Assembly (NCBI GenBank): GCA_034440615.1
Contig: JAOTOM010002244.1
Coordinates: 31,912-95,911, forward strand
Length of the DNA stretch: 64,000 bases
Direction: 5' to 3'
Source of the DNA: Ashinkailepas kermadecensis
Lineage: Eukaryota; Arthropoda; Thecostraca; Neolepadidae
The notes below the pieces were generated by a model that worked only from the letters and a program-made list of their open reading frames with translations, did no database searches and had not been told where the DNA came from. Position 1 is the first letter of the stretch, and the number at the start of each line of letters is the position of its first letter. The position numbers and the translations under genes were made by a program. Shown one piece after another: positions 9,840-22,600 of this stretch.

Positions 9840-12046
9840 AGGAGCCTCGGCATCAACGCTTTCCGTTTGGCCGGGACATTGGACAGAACACTGGCCTGCA
9901 AAGGTATTCCCGTCTCGGCACAACGGATCGAGACACTTCATGTGCTCTGAAATTATCCCTAACCCGTACGCAGGTGTTGCATCCCCCTAAGGTTTTCGTT
10001 TGGCGACCACAGAAAACGACACACGTTGGCGCGTCGCCATTTCGCCGAGCTAAGGGCATCATTTGCTGACCTCATTGTACGCGAACTGTGAAGATGTCGT
10101 GTTTCGTCATTGACCTATGACGTCATAAGTGTGGGCGTGTCAGACGGGTTGTCCTCAAAACTATCAATCGTCGGCGATCTATCTCACCTATTGCACCAAA
10201 ATGTATTCACCAATGATGGGTGGGGCAGAGTCATGGACAACTCAGCTATTCATGCAAAACGATTATATATCCAAGTCATCCGCGGTGAAAAAAATAACTT
10301 GACCTCAGACTATTTGTTTTCGGATTGTGAGCCATTCTGGTGTTCGTTTAGGCGCGAAAACTGAACCTGACGCTTAATTGTACCCTAGAGTACCAGAAAA
10401 TAATATTTTCAGACAATATTTCGGAAGTGTCCAAAATGATGGCATCAACATATTATGACATAATGTTGCTCCAGGATCGAAGTGCAACAAGTCGTACATA
10501 GTTAGTATCCCAATGTGCTGAGAAACACCACTACCAACATTTCTAGCGCATGTCTGCTGCTGTTCTCACATAGACAATGTACGAGCGCAAAACTGTGTTT
10601 TCTTCGCTTACAAAATTGGCCTTTAACCCTCTTATATATTCGGGCGTCTGAAGCCCCTTCCCTTTTGACTTCTTTCCTCGCCGCTTTGTATCGTATCATG
10701 GTAGAGCTCTGAAACTTCGTGACCTTCTCTAAGGTTATTTTGCACGTACCATGCGATATATTTTATCAGGGACGGCTCCAGGCACAGATTTTGGAGGGCA
10801 TGCCAGGCCAATTTTTTTTACAGTTTAATCAGCTTTCAAAGCCATTAAGATATTTACACATTATGTTTCTAAATACTAGCTTCTAGCCAATACCATTGGT
10901 GTAGAACACAAATGTTGCACATATTGTGCTACTAAATATGCATATAATTGGCAGAGGTGGTTTCATGAGGCTTGAGGGAATTAGGGGGTTTGTGGTTGCT
11001 CTCAACATGATAATAAAGTAAGCCCCTGGTACATTATCGCATCAGTGTTGATGTTTTAGGAATTCGTATGGTGAAATAATATAATAATTATCGGCCCAGG
11101 CGGATCAAGTCAGCTTTGGATGTGGAGGTGTATATACTAGGTATGTTGAAGTGAAGGTAATGGCTGATATAGATTAGAGAGTATAGGTAGGCCTGGCTCT
11201 CCCTGAGGTTTCAGAACGCGTGAAATGCTACACATGTTTTATGCAATGACTGATACACAAGATGTGGTGGTCAGAGGCGGATGCAGGGTAAACAAATGAG
11301 GTGGCTATCCCATTTGTGTTTACCTGGCTTCGTCTGTGATAAGAAATTTTGATTTATTGAGCAACATTTGACACATTGCTTAGGTACTCCTTGTTTATGA
11401 AGACAAATTGAGTTGATTAACAAAAATGTTGCTGGTTGAAAGTTATTTCCACAATTTCGGTTACCCTAGACACGCCTATGGTTTTCTAAGTTGACCTTCA
11501 TTAGCCAACAAGTGAAAGCACTATTAAGTTGCAGTCGATTGGCAGTAATTGGACCCGAACGTGAGACTAAGTTGAAGAGCTATCGTAGCATAAAATTTGC
11601 ATTATTTTCCACTTTTTGCTTACTGGCTCCGCCGTTTTCAAAATTTCCGAGTATGGTTCTCCCAATAGCGTAAGCAACAAGTTTTATAACGATTTTTACT
11701 CTAAATTAGTCCACTGGTTAGTGAGATCTCAGGGCGTAAGCTAACGAGCCCCTACACTATGGAATGATTTTGCATGCCTTACACAATAGGGCTAAAGTGG
11801 TCTGAGTGATCATTCAGGGAACCGAAGTGTAAAAGTAGAATTTACCGACATTTCGTGGCGTCCAACAGAGAGTGCTGTTCGGGTTGCAGGTTCATTACTT
11901 CAATGCAACGTTCAAAGGCATAATCATTATTTTATATATTATCTCTCTCGTGCACCGCATCCACTGGGCCTGCTTTTCGTTACACCGGACCCACTCAGCC
12001 TGCTCTCCGTTACACCTGATCGGAGTTATCTCGCTTATCTGTATCA
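9840..12046. other. Mostly unannotated region with faint element termini
   Basis: A motif CAGGGACGGCTCCAGG at about 10768 resembles a hAT-like terminus, but no partner was found. At 11275-11481, CAGAGGCGGATGCAGGG and the inverted CCCTAGACACGCCTATG could bound a ~207-bp miniature element. Its flanks do not form a clear duplication. No recognisable coding sequence. Confidence 0.35.
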
Positions 12047-12285
12047 TTGTCTCAATGTCCTTCATCCCACAGTCTGCACCATTGTCCATATGTCCTTCAA
12101 CCCGCTGTCTGCCCCTATGTCCTTCAATCCGCTGTCTGCACCATTGCCTGTATGTCCTTCATCCCATGGTCTGCACCATTGTTTATATGTCCTTCATCCC
12201 ACGGTCTGCACCATTGTCTCAATGTCCATCCCACGGTCTGCACCATTATCTCATGTTCTTCATCCCACAGTCTCCAAATGGCCAG
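12047..12285. repeat. 35-bp tandem repeat, about 7 copies
   Basis: ATGTCC begins successive units at 12055, 12090, 12117, 12152, 12187 and 12222, mostly 35 bases apart. Each unit reads roughly ATGTCCTTCATCCCAC then GGTCTGCACCATTGT. Because 35 is not a multiple of three, the reading frame rotates from unit to unit, which argues against coding. Confidence 0.9.
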
Positions 12286-12336
12286 AAATACCCATCGAAG
12301 GTACTTTAATCCAGTAGTCAACCAACCGTCCGCCAG

Positions 12337-13084
12337 CAGAGGCGCAACTAAGTGTGTGGGTGGGTGGGGTTTGTGGGCGGAGGCGCCCACCACTCCCCCC
12401 CCCTCCCCACCATTAGCAACCAAAAATACATTGGACCAAACAAGCAATCTTCATACTTTCACCACGTAAAACGGGACATTTTTCGCGCGCCGAAAGCGTT
12501 CTCTAATTCTGATAAATTGATCTCTGATAAATTGAAATAGTATAAGCAATCCTACTTAAATTTGCTCAAATCGATAATTATACCGCTCATTTAGCACTGA
12601 TCGCTAAGTGGAGTTCGCTATGATAGTTACATGTTGTTCCTTTTCGTACTGTTTTTAATCCGTTTTGTTCGGCGAATTAGCATATATATTCTATTCTAAT
12701 CTAATTTCATATTGTAATATACTTCATATACAATTTCGTACAGAATAATGAAATTAGATACGATGTGAACCGTAAGAGAAAGAAGTCGTTTCGGCACTGC
12801 GTGGATTCCTGATATTCGGAAGTAGTTTTTCAATCAACCATTTCCTGGTTATTTTCTCCCCGAATAGGCTGGGCTCATGAAAAAAAAACTGGAAAAAGAA
12901 ACATATTATTTATTAAATTAATGTCTTTTCGAGATGGTAAAATAAGGTGCCCCAAATCCAGGGAGAAATTAGTATTTGAGAGCACCCTAGGTTGATCAAC
13001 CCAAGGCTGAGCCCCCACCTGATCTTGCGACCCTACGCCCATGGGTCAGGCTCTCCCCTTAAAAAATCCCTGGCTGCGCCCCTG
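12337..13084. mobile_element. Possible hAT-type non-autonomous element
   Basis: The right end CCCTGGCTGCGCCCCTG (ending at 13084) has the form of hAT miniature-element termini. The candidate left end CAGAGGCGCAACTAAG at 12337 is an imperfect inverted match. Flanks TCCGCCAG (12329-12336) and ACCACCAG (13085-13092) agree at six of eight bases. No transposase is encoded. The left boundary is uncertain. Confidence 0.45.
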
Positions 13085-13458
13085 ACCACCAGCTCCAATG
13101 TGGCGACACCCATGTTTCAACAACACGCTGGTTCCCTGCCCTGGATCCACCATTGACTATACTTATGAGCCAAAAGTGTAAGTAATTAAATGCATCGCTT
13201 GTAATGCACACAAATACGGTGCATCTAGGTGCAAGCTTTGACGACATGAAAAAGAATGCCGCTATTGCTGCCCCTCCCTCTAAAATGTCTCGAGACCGAT
13301 TTATTACGTCCATGATTTATTACTAAAATCATGGAACCAATGTCAAATGCAATGTACCTCGTGCCACTATTTTGCATCCATATTTCCAGACAGGTAAATT
13401 CCAAACGTGGTTCCCTCATTTGGGCGTCCCGGGAATGCGATTCATTTTCTGAAACCAT

Positions 13459-13491
13459 GGTAATGTAATGTAATATAATGTAATGTAATGT
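13459..13491 (-). repeat. Pentanucleotide 3' tail of the LINE
   Basis: The plus strand shows TAATG repeats; on the LINE's sense (minus) strand this is (ATTAC)n/(TACAT)n. Short tandem 3' tails instead of poly-A are a known habit of CR1/L2-type LINEs, and this marks the 3' end of the copy. Confidence 0.75.
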
Positions 13492-13634
13492 ATTTTGGAT
13501 CCTCCCGAGCAGGGTTTTTCAGTTTCCGTCACAGAAGTGCACTAATGTGCAGCACAAACCATCATCACGAGCATACACGATAACAACGAGTGGCATCACA
13601 GTGCTGATGTAAGCGATGTTCCGGAGGCCGGAAA

Positions 13635-16397
13635 TTAGAGCCCGGACATGCGCAGCATGACCGAAAGCCTCCGTCTGAAAACATTGTAGCCACCTGAGTT
13701 CCTCACATCTGGAGGCAGATTGTTCCACGTCCGGCAAGCTCTCGGTATGAAGTAGCGGCACGCGAATTCTGTGCGGCATCGTGGTACCTGGAGCTCACCG
13801 TTAGCCGTGGCCCTGGTGCTCCTTTGCGACACAGTTGAGCGACAGTTTAGTTGACCGCGAATGAGTTCTGAGCCAGTGAACTCGTTCATAATTTTGAAAA
13901 CTGAGTGAGCATCTGCCTCGGATATGAAATCCTCGAATTTGAGCCATCCTAGTTCTTTCAACGTGGGCGATACATGATCCCGGTAGTACAAGCCGGCGAC
14001 AATCCTTGCACCAAAGTTGATGCATTTTTGAATGCGTCGTTTCTGGGCTCTGCTACAGCTTCCCCAGACAGACATACAATATCTTATGTGAAGGAATACG
14101 AGTGCCTCAATTAGCACCGGTCTCATAATGTGAGAAAACTTATGACGCAGTCTAGCGAGTCCAATGAGTATGCGGCTACACAGACGCACAACAGTAGATA
14201 CATGCACATCCCAGGACAGGTGTGAGTCAATTTTCACGCCAAGTAATTTCACAGACTTCGTGGGTACTATTTCCAACTGGCCCAGACGAACTGAGAATTC
14301 CACAGGTGTATGCTGTCTAGAAGATTGGAGAATAACCATCTCAGTTTTGGAGGATTTACTTTTAGTCGATTCTGGATGAACCAGTTAAGGCGACTGACAG
14401 TGATTTATTCAATCGTTGGCTAATGGCTGTGATTTCGTTTCGCTTCCCGGAGTCGAGGAACTGGACATCATCGGCATACATAACAATCTTGCCGTGTGGG
14501 ATATGTTGTGGGAGGTCATTGGAACATAACCGGGCCCAAGATCGAGCCCTGCACCACACCATGTGTTACCGACAGAGGGCTAGAATCCTTCATCGTTTGC
14601 GAACGGCCTTCAAGCCACGCTCGGAACCATTCGGAGTTGACGCCGTACCACCCGAGCTTGTCCATGAGGCGACTATGCTCCACGCTGTCGAACGCCTTTG
14701 AGGTGTCAGCTGCAACCAGTGGAGTGATCTCGCCTTGGTCGATTTTGAGGGTAGCATGGATGACCGTGTCTAGCAGAGCCATTTCGGTAGACAGGCCGGG
14801 CCGGAAACCGTACTGTTCTGGGCACAGTAGATGATGACTAGTCAGATAGTCTTATCAGTTGTGTACACACGACACGCTCGCAGAGTTTTTCGACCACTGG
14901 CAATATCGATATTGGCCTGTAGTTGTGTGGGTCGTTTGCGTTACCACTTTTGTGCAGGGGTGTTACCATCGCCGTTTTCCATGACGGTGGCAGTTCACAG
15001 CTTGTGATGCATGAGTTGATAATGTTTAACAGGTGCGGACCCACCACACTAAACGTCATCCTGAGCATCTGGATGGTGATGCCATCAGCTCCGGACGCTC
15101 GTGAGCCACCCATGCGCTGCAACACTTTTGACAGCTCTGGCATCGTCACAGGATACGGTGTGAATGCGCCGCTACAGACACGTGGGGGTCTTGGCCAGAG
15201 GGGCTCTCCGGGCGGCGCCATCGCTAGATCAGCAGCTACCGCTGCACCGACGCCGGTGAAATGCCGGTTGAGCCGTTCATGCCAATCAGGCGGTTGAATG
15301 GTTGTGCCAGGCTCTTCTATCGTTGACTTGCTGGAGGCAATAATGAACTTGCGGATGTTCTTCCACGGTGTGCGGGTACCAGCAGTATGAAAGTATTCTG
15401 CGCATGCATGATGTTGAGCCGTTCGGAGTGCGCTCTTGTGCTCACGGTAATTCCGCTGGGCTTCTTCGCTTCGTGCTGCATCTCTGTGCTCGCGCGCCTG
15501 TTTCAGTGCTGCCCTTGCTGTATGAACGTCATCATGCTGCAACCAAGGCGGCGACCGGTGCTTCAGCTTGATTTGACGAAGGGGCATATGATGGTCGATT
15601 ATTGGCTGCCATGCAGCCAGCCATGCGTCCCACTTGCCCGAGGTGTTGGTCGCTTGATAAACGGCGGACCAGTCGGCCAACAGCAGATCTAGGCACAAAG
15701 CATTTTGATCTAAGCGTCTTGTGGATCGGATGGTAATGACTGTGGGCTGAGGGCGACGCCTGTCAATTGTGATAGATGCAGCAATGACGTCGTGGTCGCT
15801 GAAATCTGTGTGAATGACTCGAACTTCTGTGGTCAGGTCAGATCGATTTGTGATGAGATGATCGAGGAGACTCGGGCTGTCTCCTTCTCGTCGTGGGTGT
15901 GTGACGTTGGTTATCAGCTGGCTGAGGGACAGATCACAAAGCGTACGCAGATAAGCCCGCACACCCGGTTTGTCGGGCTGCAGCACGTCAAAGTTGGTGT
16001 CACCGAGAAGAAAGATGGGCTTGCCCAGGCTTAGGACGTGTGCCAGCTGATCATGTAGCTCCTCATTGGCCGGTGTCACTGCACTATTTGGGGAACGGTA
16101 GACAGCTCCAATGACAACTGTTGTTAGATCAGTCACAGTGATCCACAGTGATTCTAGAGATGAGTTCGGTGTAGGCACCCACAATGGCTCGACAGTGAGG
16201 CGATTACGGGAGATAATAGCGACTCCACGCCCGTGCGACACTTCCCTCCGCCTGATGTTCAAGCCAGGTAAGATGAGGGTGCTGTCGTCCATATCTACGG
16301 AGAGCAGTGTCTCGGTGGCACAGAATATGTCAAATTGCTCGGTCGTTAACAGTGTCTCATTTAGAGAAATTGTCGGACTGAAAAGTTCGCTGACTTC
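13635..16397 (-). pseudogene. LINE ORF2 (endonuclease-reverse transcriptase), frameshifted
   Basis: The frame opens after a stop at 16398-16400; the first ATG is at 16292, inside the endonuclease domain. Endonuclease motifs in order are FCATETLL (catalytic Glu), LLGDTNFD, LLDHLITN and FSDHDV. The reverse transcriptase follows: TPLHKSGNANDPHNYRPIS, then after a frameshift near 14850 EQYGFRPGLST, AADTSKAFDSV and GVVQGSILGP. After a second break near 14540 comes the catalytic MYADDVQF, and after a third near 14360 KSVKLLGVKID and the C-terminal region with TWNNLPPDVR. At least three frameshifts plus a small deletion after GSILGP make it inactive. The motif before the first catalytic Asp reads VAAD where related LINEs usually have a hydrophobic VLLD, perhaps a further mutation. 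The longest intact piece is 484 codons. Confidence 0.93.
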
Positions 16398-16440
16398 TCA
16401 AGATATGGCTGTCATATTAAGGTTTCTATTCTAGACAATT

Positions 16441-18396
16441 TCGTATTTACTTTAATTAAATACTGTCTTTGGTTTCTTAATACAGGTTAGATAGTAACAT
16501 TATTTAACACAGGTTTATGTTCACTTTTCATGAAACAACCTGCTTCAATTTTGCTCGATCGATCGCGCTAAAGACTGCTGTCTGCTGATCTGCATGCTGA
16601 TACGATGAATGAGGCCAGGTGCTCCGTTGGTCGTTGTAGACGTTGCAGATAATTTGGATGCCTGGTACGAACGGTTTTTAGATGGCAATATTTTTCCCTG
16701 TGAAGATTACGACAGATATACGAAAAGGTTGATATGAAATCAGCTCGCTGTAGCAATTCTAGAGTTCAGCATGATCCTGCTTGAATAATAACTTGGTTGC
16801 GAATGATCTTAGCTTGATTTCTGGATGTAGTTCAGATAACGCTGCATATGCATGTGTGCATGTATATGCATGCATACATGTATGTATACATATATGGAAT
16901 GTACGTATATGCAGACGAATGCTTAGTAGCAAGTGATAGGTAGGCATAGTTTATGCTTTAAGGCCTGCCAACAAACAAAGCGAAAGTAAAAATCCGTTAA
17001 CATGTGCAGTAGGTCACCAGGTGGTAATGCAATGCACATTTACCAGATGGTAAGCTGAGCAGTACTCTTATGTTCATTGGTGTTCAAGTTATAACTATCA
17101 TCGCTAAAATGAGAACAAGTTAAATCCTGGGCTTTGCATGAGTTCCAGGTAAGTTGAATTTTTGCAGGCAGATGGCGAGTTTTTGGCCCAATAACATGAA
17201 TTTATTTTTGGGTTGTCGTGTCTGGTAGCGTCTCAAGTTGACCACTCCGGGGCTAGTTAAGATAGGTTTTTAAGCTTTACTTAATAAAAAGCCATGAAGT
17301 GTGCGGACAGCGGTAAGATGATCCCGAATGCCTTCATGGAAATCTTAATGATAGCTTTGTGCTAAAATAGAAACAAGCAAATGACCATGGGCAATAGGAG
17401 GTATCCGTTTATTTCACTCCACTTGTGGATTTTAGCTGTCGAATTATGACGTATTGTGAGTAGGGCAACACAAATGGGTCATCTCACAATGGCGGCCGGC
17501 GAATCACGCGACCCGGCTATTTCCCAAAATAAATCACCATGTATCATATTATGAAGCAAAAATGCTGAGCATCCAGTGAGATGGCAACTACAGCGACTTA
17601 TTTGTCTTAGTCCAAAAGGCTTGTTGGTATCAGTGCGTGCCGTAACGTTGACAGAACATGACGCACACATGACGAAAATGGCTCCTAGATATATTCATAA
17701 GCTAACCCTTGACTTCAGACCAAATCATCTCACCTGAACAAATTGCATAGAACGGTACGCGACAGACGCAATGTTAATGAGTACATAGCAAATAAACGCA
17801 ACATGCCGCGCCGAAGTTTCCCAAGAGAGTAGTGAAATGTATATCAGCAGGCAGATAATAAGCTGTCCTATTTGCCTGTAGCATGGGTTTTTCTAGCCAT
17901 GCATGTTCATTGTATCTACTGTGGCAAAACATCGCGGTTTGGAGCGCAAAATGACTCCATGTGTTGCAAGGAAACCCTAAATCCCGAGGCGAAATTTTAG
18001 AAAATCTTAGTCAAATGCATATCAGCAGACAGTTATCGAACGTTTCAATCCTCTACAGCATGGGTTTTAGTGACAGCTATATGTAGGCAGTAAACTAGTT
18101 GGTCCCATGTAAGAGGGAGTGACATCTTCTGTTTCATTACGAGATGGGTTTGTCAAAATAAGCTTTATATTTAATGTTTTCCAATGTATTTACTTCGGCC
18201 GCACCGCGGCGCTAGTAGTCAAATGTCCGCGCCTGGTGTGAAACGAGTAGTTCGCAGAATTCAAAGAGTTTCAAAGCCTCAGTTCCAACGGTTCGGAAAC
18301 GGCCCGGGCGAAGCATCATGTGTGTTCATACATAAACACCATGTGTGTTTATAAATAAACACACATGACGGGATTGGGATAGGGTGATCCCATGAT
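16441..18396. other. Unannotated region
   Basis: Contains a TGCATATG/CATACATG-rich stretch at about 16850-16910. There is also an imperfect duplication of a phrase like ATATCAGCAGrCAG followed by AGCATGGGTTTT, at about 17840-17890 and 18020-18070. No recognisable gene. Confidence 0.4.
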
Positions 18397-18458
18397 TGAG
18401 CCAGCCATGGGAACACCCTATCCCTGGCCCGGGATAGGGTGCTCCCATGGCTGGCTCA
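18397..18458. repeat. 62-bp near-perfect palindrome
   Basis: The left arm starts TGAGCCAGCCATGGGAACAC and the right arm ends CTCCCATGGCTGGCTCA. The 28-base arms differ at one position and surround a 6-base centre (TGGCCC). A further partial inverted copy (GGGATAGGGTGATCCCAT) lies just upstream at about 18376. It can form a strong hairpin or cruciform. Confidence 0.92.
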
Positions 18459-18585
18459 AGGTCGATGCACATCATCCCCCACCGACATGTTGGTGTTCCG
18501 CGATTGCGGCCCAACCGCTGCTGCTAGCATGGATGGACAATCGTGTTTAATGTTGGTGAGGCCGAAGCGGTGACGAAGACAGGAT

Positions 18586-18650
18586 TTTCTCAAGGTGTAC
18601 CCCCATTTTCTCAAGGTGTACCCACATTTCTCAAGGTGTACCCACATTTT
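18586..18650. repeat. 20-21-bp tandem repeat, 3 copies
   Basis: TCTCAAGGTGTACCC recurs at about 18588, 18609 and 18629, separated by short CAT/T-run spacers. Confidence 0.9.
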
Positions 18651-19126
18651 TGAAAACGTTCGGGATTTACCCCACTACCTTTTTCCTGTTTCCACAAAAA
18701 TGCTTGGTGCATGACATGCTTTGAGCTAGGACGTTTTAGGTGCTTTTTTAGCCTTGGAATAATTTTCGCTTCTCTCAGGGTATCCGGAGTCTGAGTACGT
18801 GGTACCCTGGAACGTACGTGGAACCTGATGCTCGAAGGCCCCATATTAAATTGGCAACGCCCCTGGACCAATGGCACAGCCGGGGGGGGGGGGGGAAGGG
18901 GGAGCAAATGAGTCATGACTCATTGCCCATGCATTTTTTCATAAAGGCGAATGGGAATGGAAAACTGAATTTGACTTCGTCTATAACTGATCATTTTAAC
19001 AACGGCTTCTTTGGAAGCTATTTCAACATGAAGCAACTGTATATAATGCACATATAATACTGATATACATACCATGAATATTGAACATCGGCTAATCCTG
19101 AATCGTTCAAGGTAGTTGAGCCATTG
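18651..19126. other. Unannotated region with a poly-G run
   Basis: A run of 14 G follows CAATGGCACAGCC at about 18880, which resembles a hAT-like terminus, but no partner end was found. Nothing else is recognised. Confidence 0.35.
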
Positions 19127-19608
19127 ATGCGCATTAGACCGGAGCGTCAGAAGGCTTTTTCGGAATTTCCAATCGGCACTGGTGGTATGACTTGGCCAGA
19201 TATATGTCTAGCCAGGATACGTTCAAAAAAGTTGAAAAAATAACGTTTACCTTTGCCAACTAGTCGCCGAACGAAACCATGCAAGTTGACTCCCGGCGTT
19301 AAAGTCTCCAGCGGAATTTCACATCTAGTGCCCTTAGGATCTCGAGAACTAAGAAATATAGAGAGATGTGGTTTTCACCTGCGGGTAAGCCTATCCGTAG
19401 GTTAACGTTTTGGTCCCATAAAATCTTTACCTAACTCACACGGTTGACCTGCAAGGTCAGGTCAAAGGGGCCAAAGTGGGTCATTTGGCGAAAATCGGCT
19501 GTTTGAGGTCAAATCTTGGTACACATTTAGTCTAAGTGTAACAAATGATGTTAATGATGCAATGGCCTAGTTTATACGCATTTATAGCAAAGAGATTGAA
19601 GGTCAAGT
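19127..19608 (+). repeat. Left terminal inverted repeat
   Basis: Inverted match to 22620-23117. Highly conserved blocks include CCAATCGGCACTGGTGGTAT, CTTGGCCAGATATATGTCTA and GTCGCCGAACGAAACCATG. The inner third carries an AGGTCA cluster (TGACCTGCAAGGTCAGGTCA at about 19445). Confidence 0.92.
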
Positions 19609-22600
19609 TCGTACTCAGTAATTCGCATAGTCTCAGGCATAAACAGTTTTGTTTGAAAATGTTATTGTTTACATTTCCTGATCACATAATCCGCTATCAG
19701 TGCACGGTAGAGCTTCAACGAATTGTATAATGATAGATCACTAAAGATTGTTTATACAATACAGGTATGCACGTGTATTGGTTCACATTTGGATACATTT
19801 GCACGGGTGATATGCAAAACAAGCTCTCGTTACATGCATACAAAACAAATTATCACATACAGCGATGCCAAGAGCAGCCAACAGACAGGGAATTGGCCGA
19901 TGTTGTAGGCGGGACATATCGCGAACTAGTTCACGGCCATTCGAAGAAGTCGCGTTTGCTCTCCATGAGTGGTAAGTCTGATCTGGATCGTGCCCTCGAA
20001 TGAATGAAGCGATGACGGGCATCGTGGCCAACTTTTTTGGCAGATACCTGTGTGACCTCAGCCACCCACCTCTCTACGCTCTGTGAGTGACAGGGAACAT
20101 CTGCGAACGTGATGGGCGCATCCGCTGCGGCGCAGATAGCCGTATCACTGAGTACCATTGTGAGCGGCGGCTCTGTCAGCGCCACGGCTTCCCACTGCAC
20201 CAACTCTTTCAGTGACGATGCACCAAGATTGACATTATCCCTAGGAGGCTCAAATTTCCTAACATCCGCAGCATTCGCTCTACCCTCACGACAGGCCATG
20301 ATCTTAGCAACAGCACACTTCCGTACTTCCTCATCAGAGTCCGCCAGCATTGAGATCAGCACGTTTTCATGGTGAGCCCAGAAGCTGTTCCAGTTCAGAA
20401 CGAACGGCGTGTGTTACCTTCCTGTCATTTTCGGGTAGCCCTTTAGACAGCTGCACCAAGAAGAGGAAGTTTTTTTCCCCGTCACTGACATTTTGGAACT
20501 TCCTGAACCTGAACCAGCCTGGAACGTATTGGTTCAGAATGAAAAATACTACGCGACGCAACGCGCTCCACGGCTTCTTGGTCGACACATACAGTCGTAG
20601 GATGCGGTTGGATAAAGTAACCCACCTGGCGTTGTGCAGAGTTCCGGGCTCCATAGTCAGAAGGGTTTTCTCGAACTCAGATGGTCCTTTCTGCACGGCG
20701 ATGCTCAGTTTGTAGCGGTACCTTTGATCATGACTGATCGTGTTCTCTACTTCTGGCGGCATTTCTTCAATCAGGCCGGGTACAGGCTTGAAAGGCGTCA
20801 TAGGCAGTTTCGTGAGATCCTGGCTGATTGACACTCCCATTTTGCCCTTATAAGATGCCGGACCACTCGTTTGTCCATCCGCATTTAGAAACACGTGCTT
20901 CATCGTCAACTCCTTCACATGCAATCCGCATATCGCGTGCTGCAGCGGTCGGCCCAAAGCTAATTCTATCCGTCTGTTGATCCCGCGGTGTGACCTCGTA
21001 TTTACGGCAGTTCCATCCGATCCGATGACTACCGGCTCCGCGTCTATGTCGGTGATGACGGACGTGATAGCTGCTGCGATGTCTTTCGCTTCATGACTCT
21101 GGTGTGACGTGATCGATATATCTGTGTCCAGGTTAAGCTGCAACTACTTCGTGGGTTCTTTTATCTTCCGAATTGTACCGTCTTCGGTGATCAGGCTGGT
21201 GTCGTTTCGCCCGTCATAGAAGATGCCGATGATGTTGTTCTCTTCTCGGTTCTGCCTCCGTCTTGTTTCTACCTCGTCTTCTCCCCACTTCTTTCGCTGT
21301 CGTCGTAGCTTACTACGGTCGACCAGGCCACTCAGATTTTCCTGTGTCACAATTCCGTAGTCGACCAGCGCAGCGTTCAGCAGTGCCGATCCTGCGCGGT
21401 CCGATATTCCAAACCGGTCACACATCCGATAAAAATTCCTCAGTTCGTGTCTGTTCCGCTTGACATCGCGCCCTCGCGCTTGGTTGGTGTAGGGGTCGAC
21501 GGCAGGCTCTGTCACTACGCCATCGTCGTCATCTTCGTCGCCTTCGTCTGCATTCATGTCTTCATCACGATCGGAATCCACCTCCTTCGACCCTGATGAC
21601 GCAGCCTTTTGCTTCACAGCTGATTCCCCCGACCTACTTTTTTTCCTCATCTTCTTCGTTCCTTTCGTGTCCACTGCATGCGATATTATCAGCCTGCGTT
21701 CTGTCCGCTGATCTTTTATGAAGGGAACTTCTAGGACAGGGATCCTCATCCCTGCAGGACAGGAAGAGCACGGCTTGTTGTCTTTCAGGTCGCATTGACA
21801 GAGCAGAATATCGAACAGTTCGTCTTTCAGAGAATCAGAAACCTTGTGGAATGCCAAGCCACGCTTCTCCGCTTCCGTCCACTTTATGAGCTGTCGCGCA
21901 CTGTCTCTCAGTTTCAGAATCTTTTTCACGATCGATTTGGGTTTTAAAACATTGCTTCTCTCCAGTGCATACCCGTCGCCTTCAGTTTTAACCACAGGTG
22001 TTTCTCGCTGATTGTGCTTTATGCTAAACTGAACGGCGCTTGAGCGATCCCATATCGCCAAGATCTTTTCCATCACAACGTTCGCGACCGTTACACCCGG
22101 AGCACGTTTTCCGAGCTGATCTTGGACCAGCATGAAGTATCCAAGCACTTCACTTTTCCAAGGAAGGCGGGTTTCTTTCAGTTCCAACGGACCGACTGTA
22201 CGCACGGGATGCTTTCGTTCCGTACTGCGCGTTCGATAATCGGCCTGAGCCATAACTTTAAACGTTAACTATTGCTCAGAATTATTATTTGATATGTCGT
22301 GCAGTCGTGCACACTTGAACATGTAACGGATGTAAGAATCTGAAACAGAGGGTGGGTTGTATGAGACAGGCACTTGGCAGGTATAGGTACTATCATGTGA
22401 AACGCATTCATTGGATGGAACTCAGAAACACATGGTTGGACAAACTTTGTGCAGAATGCGATAGTTGGGATTGGAGTTAAAATGTCGACATAGGTATCTA
22501 CCAGTTTAAGTCGCTATTATCAGTTGTTCGTTTGTGGAGGCCAAGAAAAAAGATATTTATCATATTGACTGCACTTGGCTCTGGCGGCTGGCCGGAAAAC

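Larger units (their letters stand above)
13459..16440 (-). mobile_element. CR1/L2-like non-LTR retrotransposon, 5' truncated
   Basis: A single minus-strand element spans the endonuclease, reverse transcriptase, C-terminal region, a ~180-bp 3' UTR and the pentanucleotide tail. No ORF1 is found upstream, so the copy is 5' truncated within the first part of ORF2. The AP endonuclease type, C-terminal segment and repeat tail place it in the Jockey/CR1/L2 assemblage; the precise clade needs a phylogeny. The 5' limit near 16440 is approximate. Confidence 0.85.
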
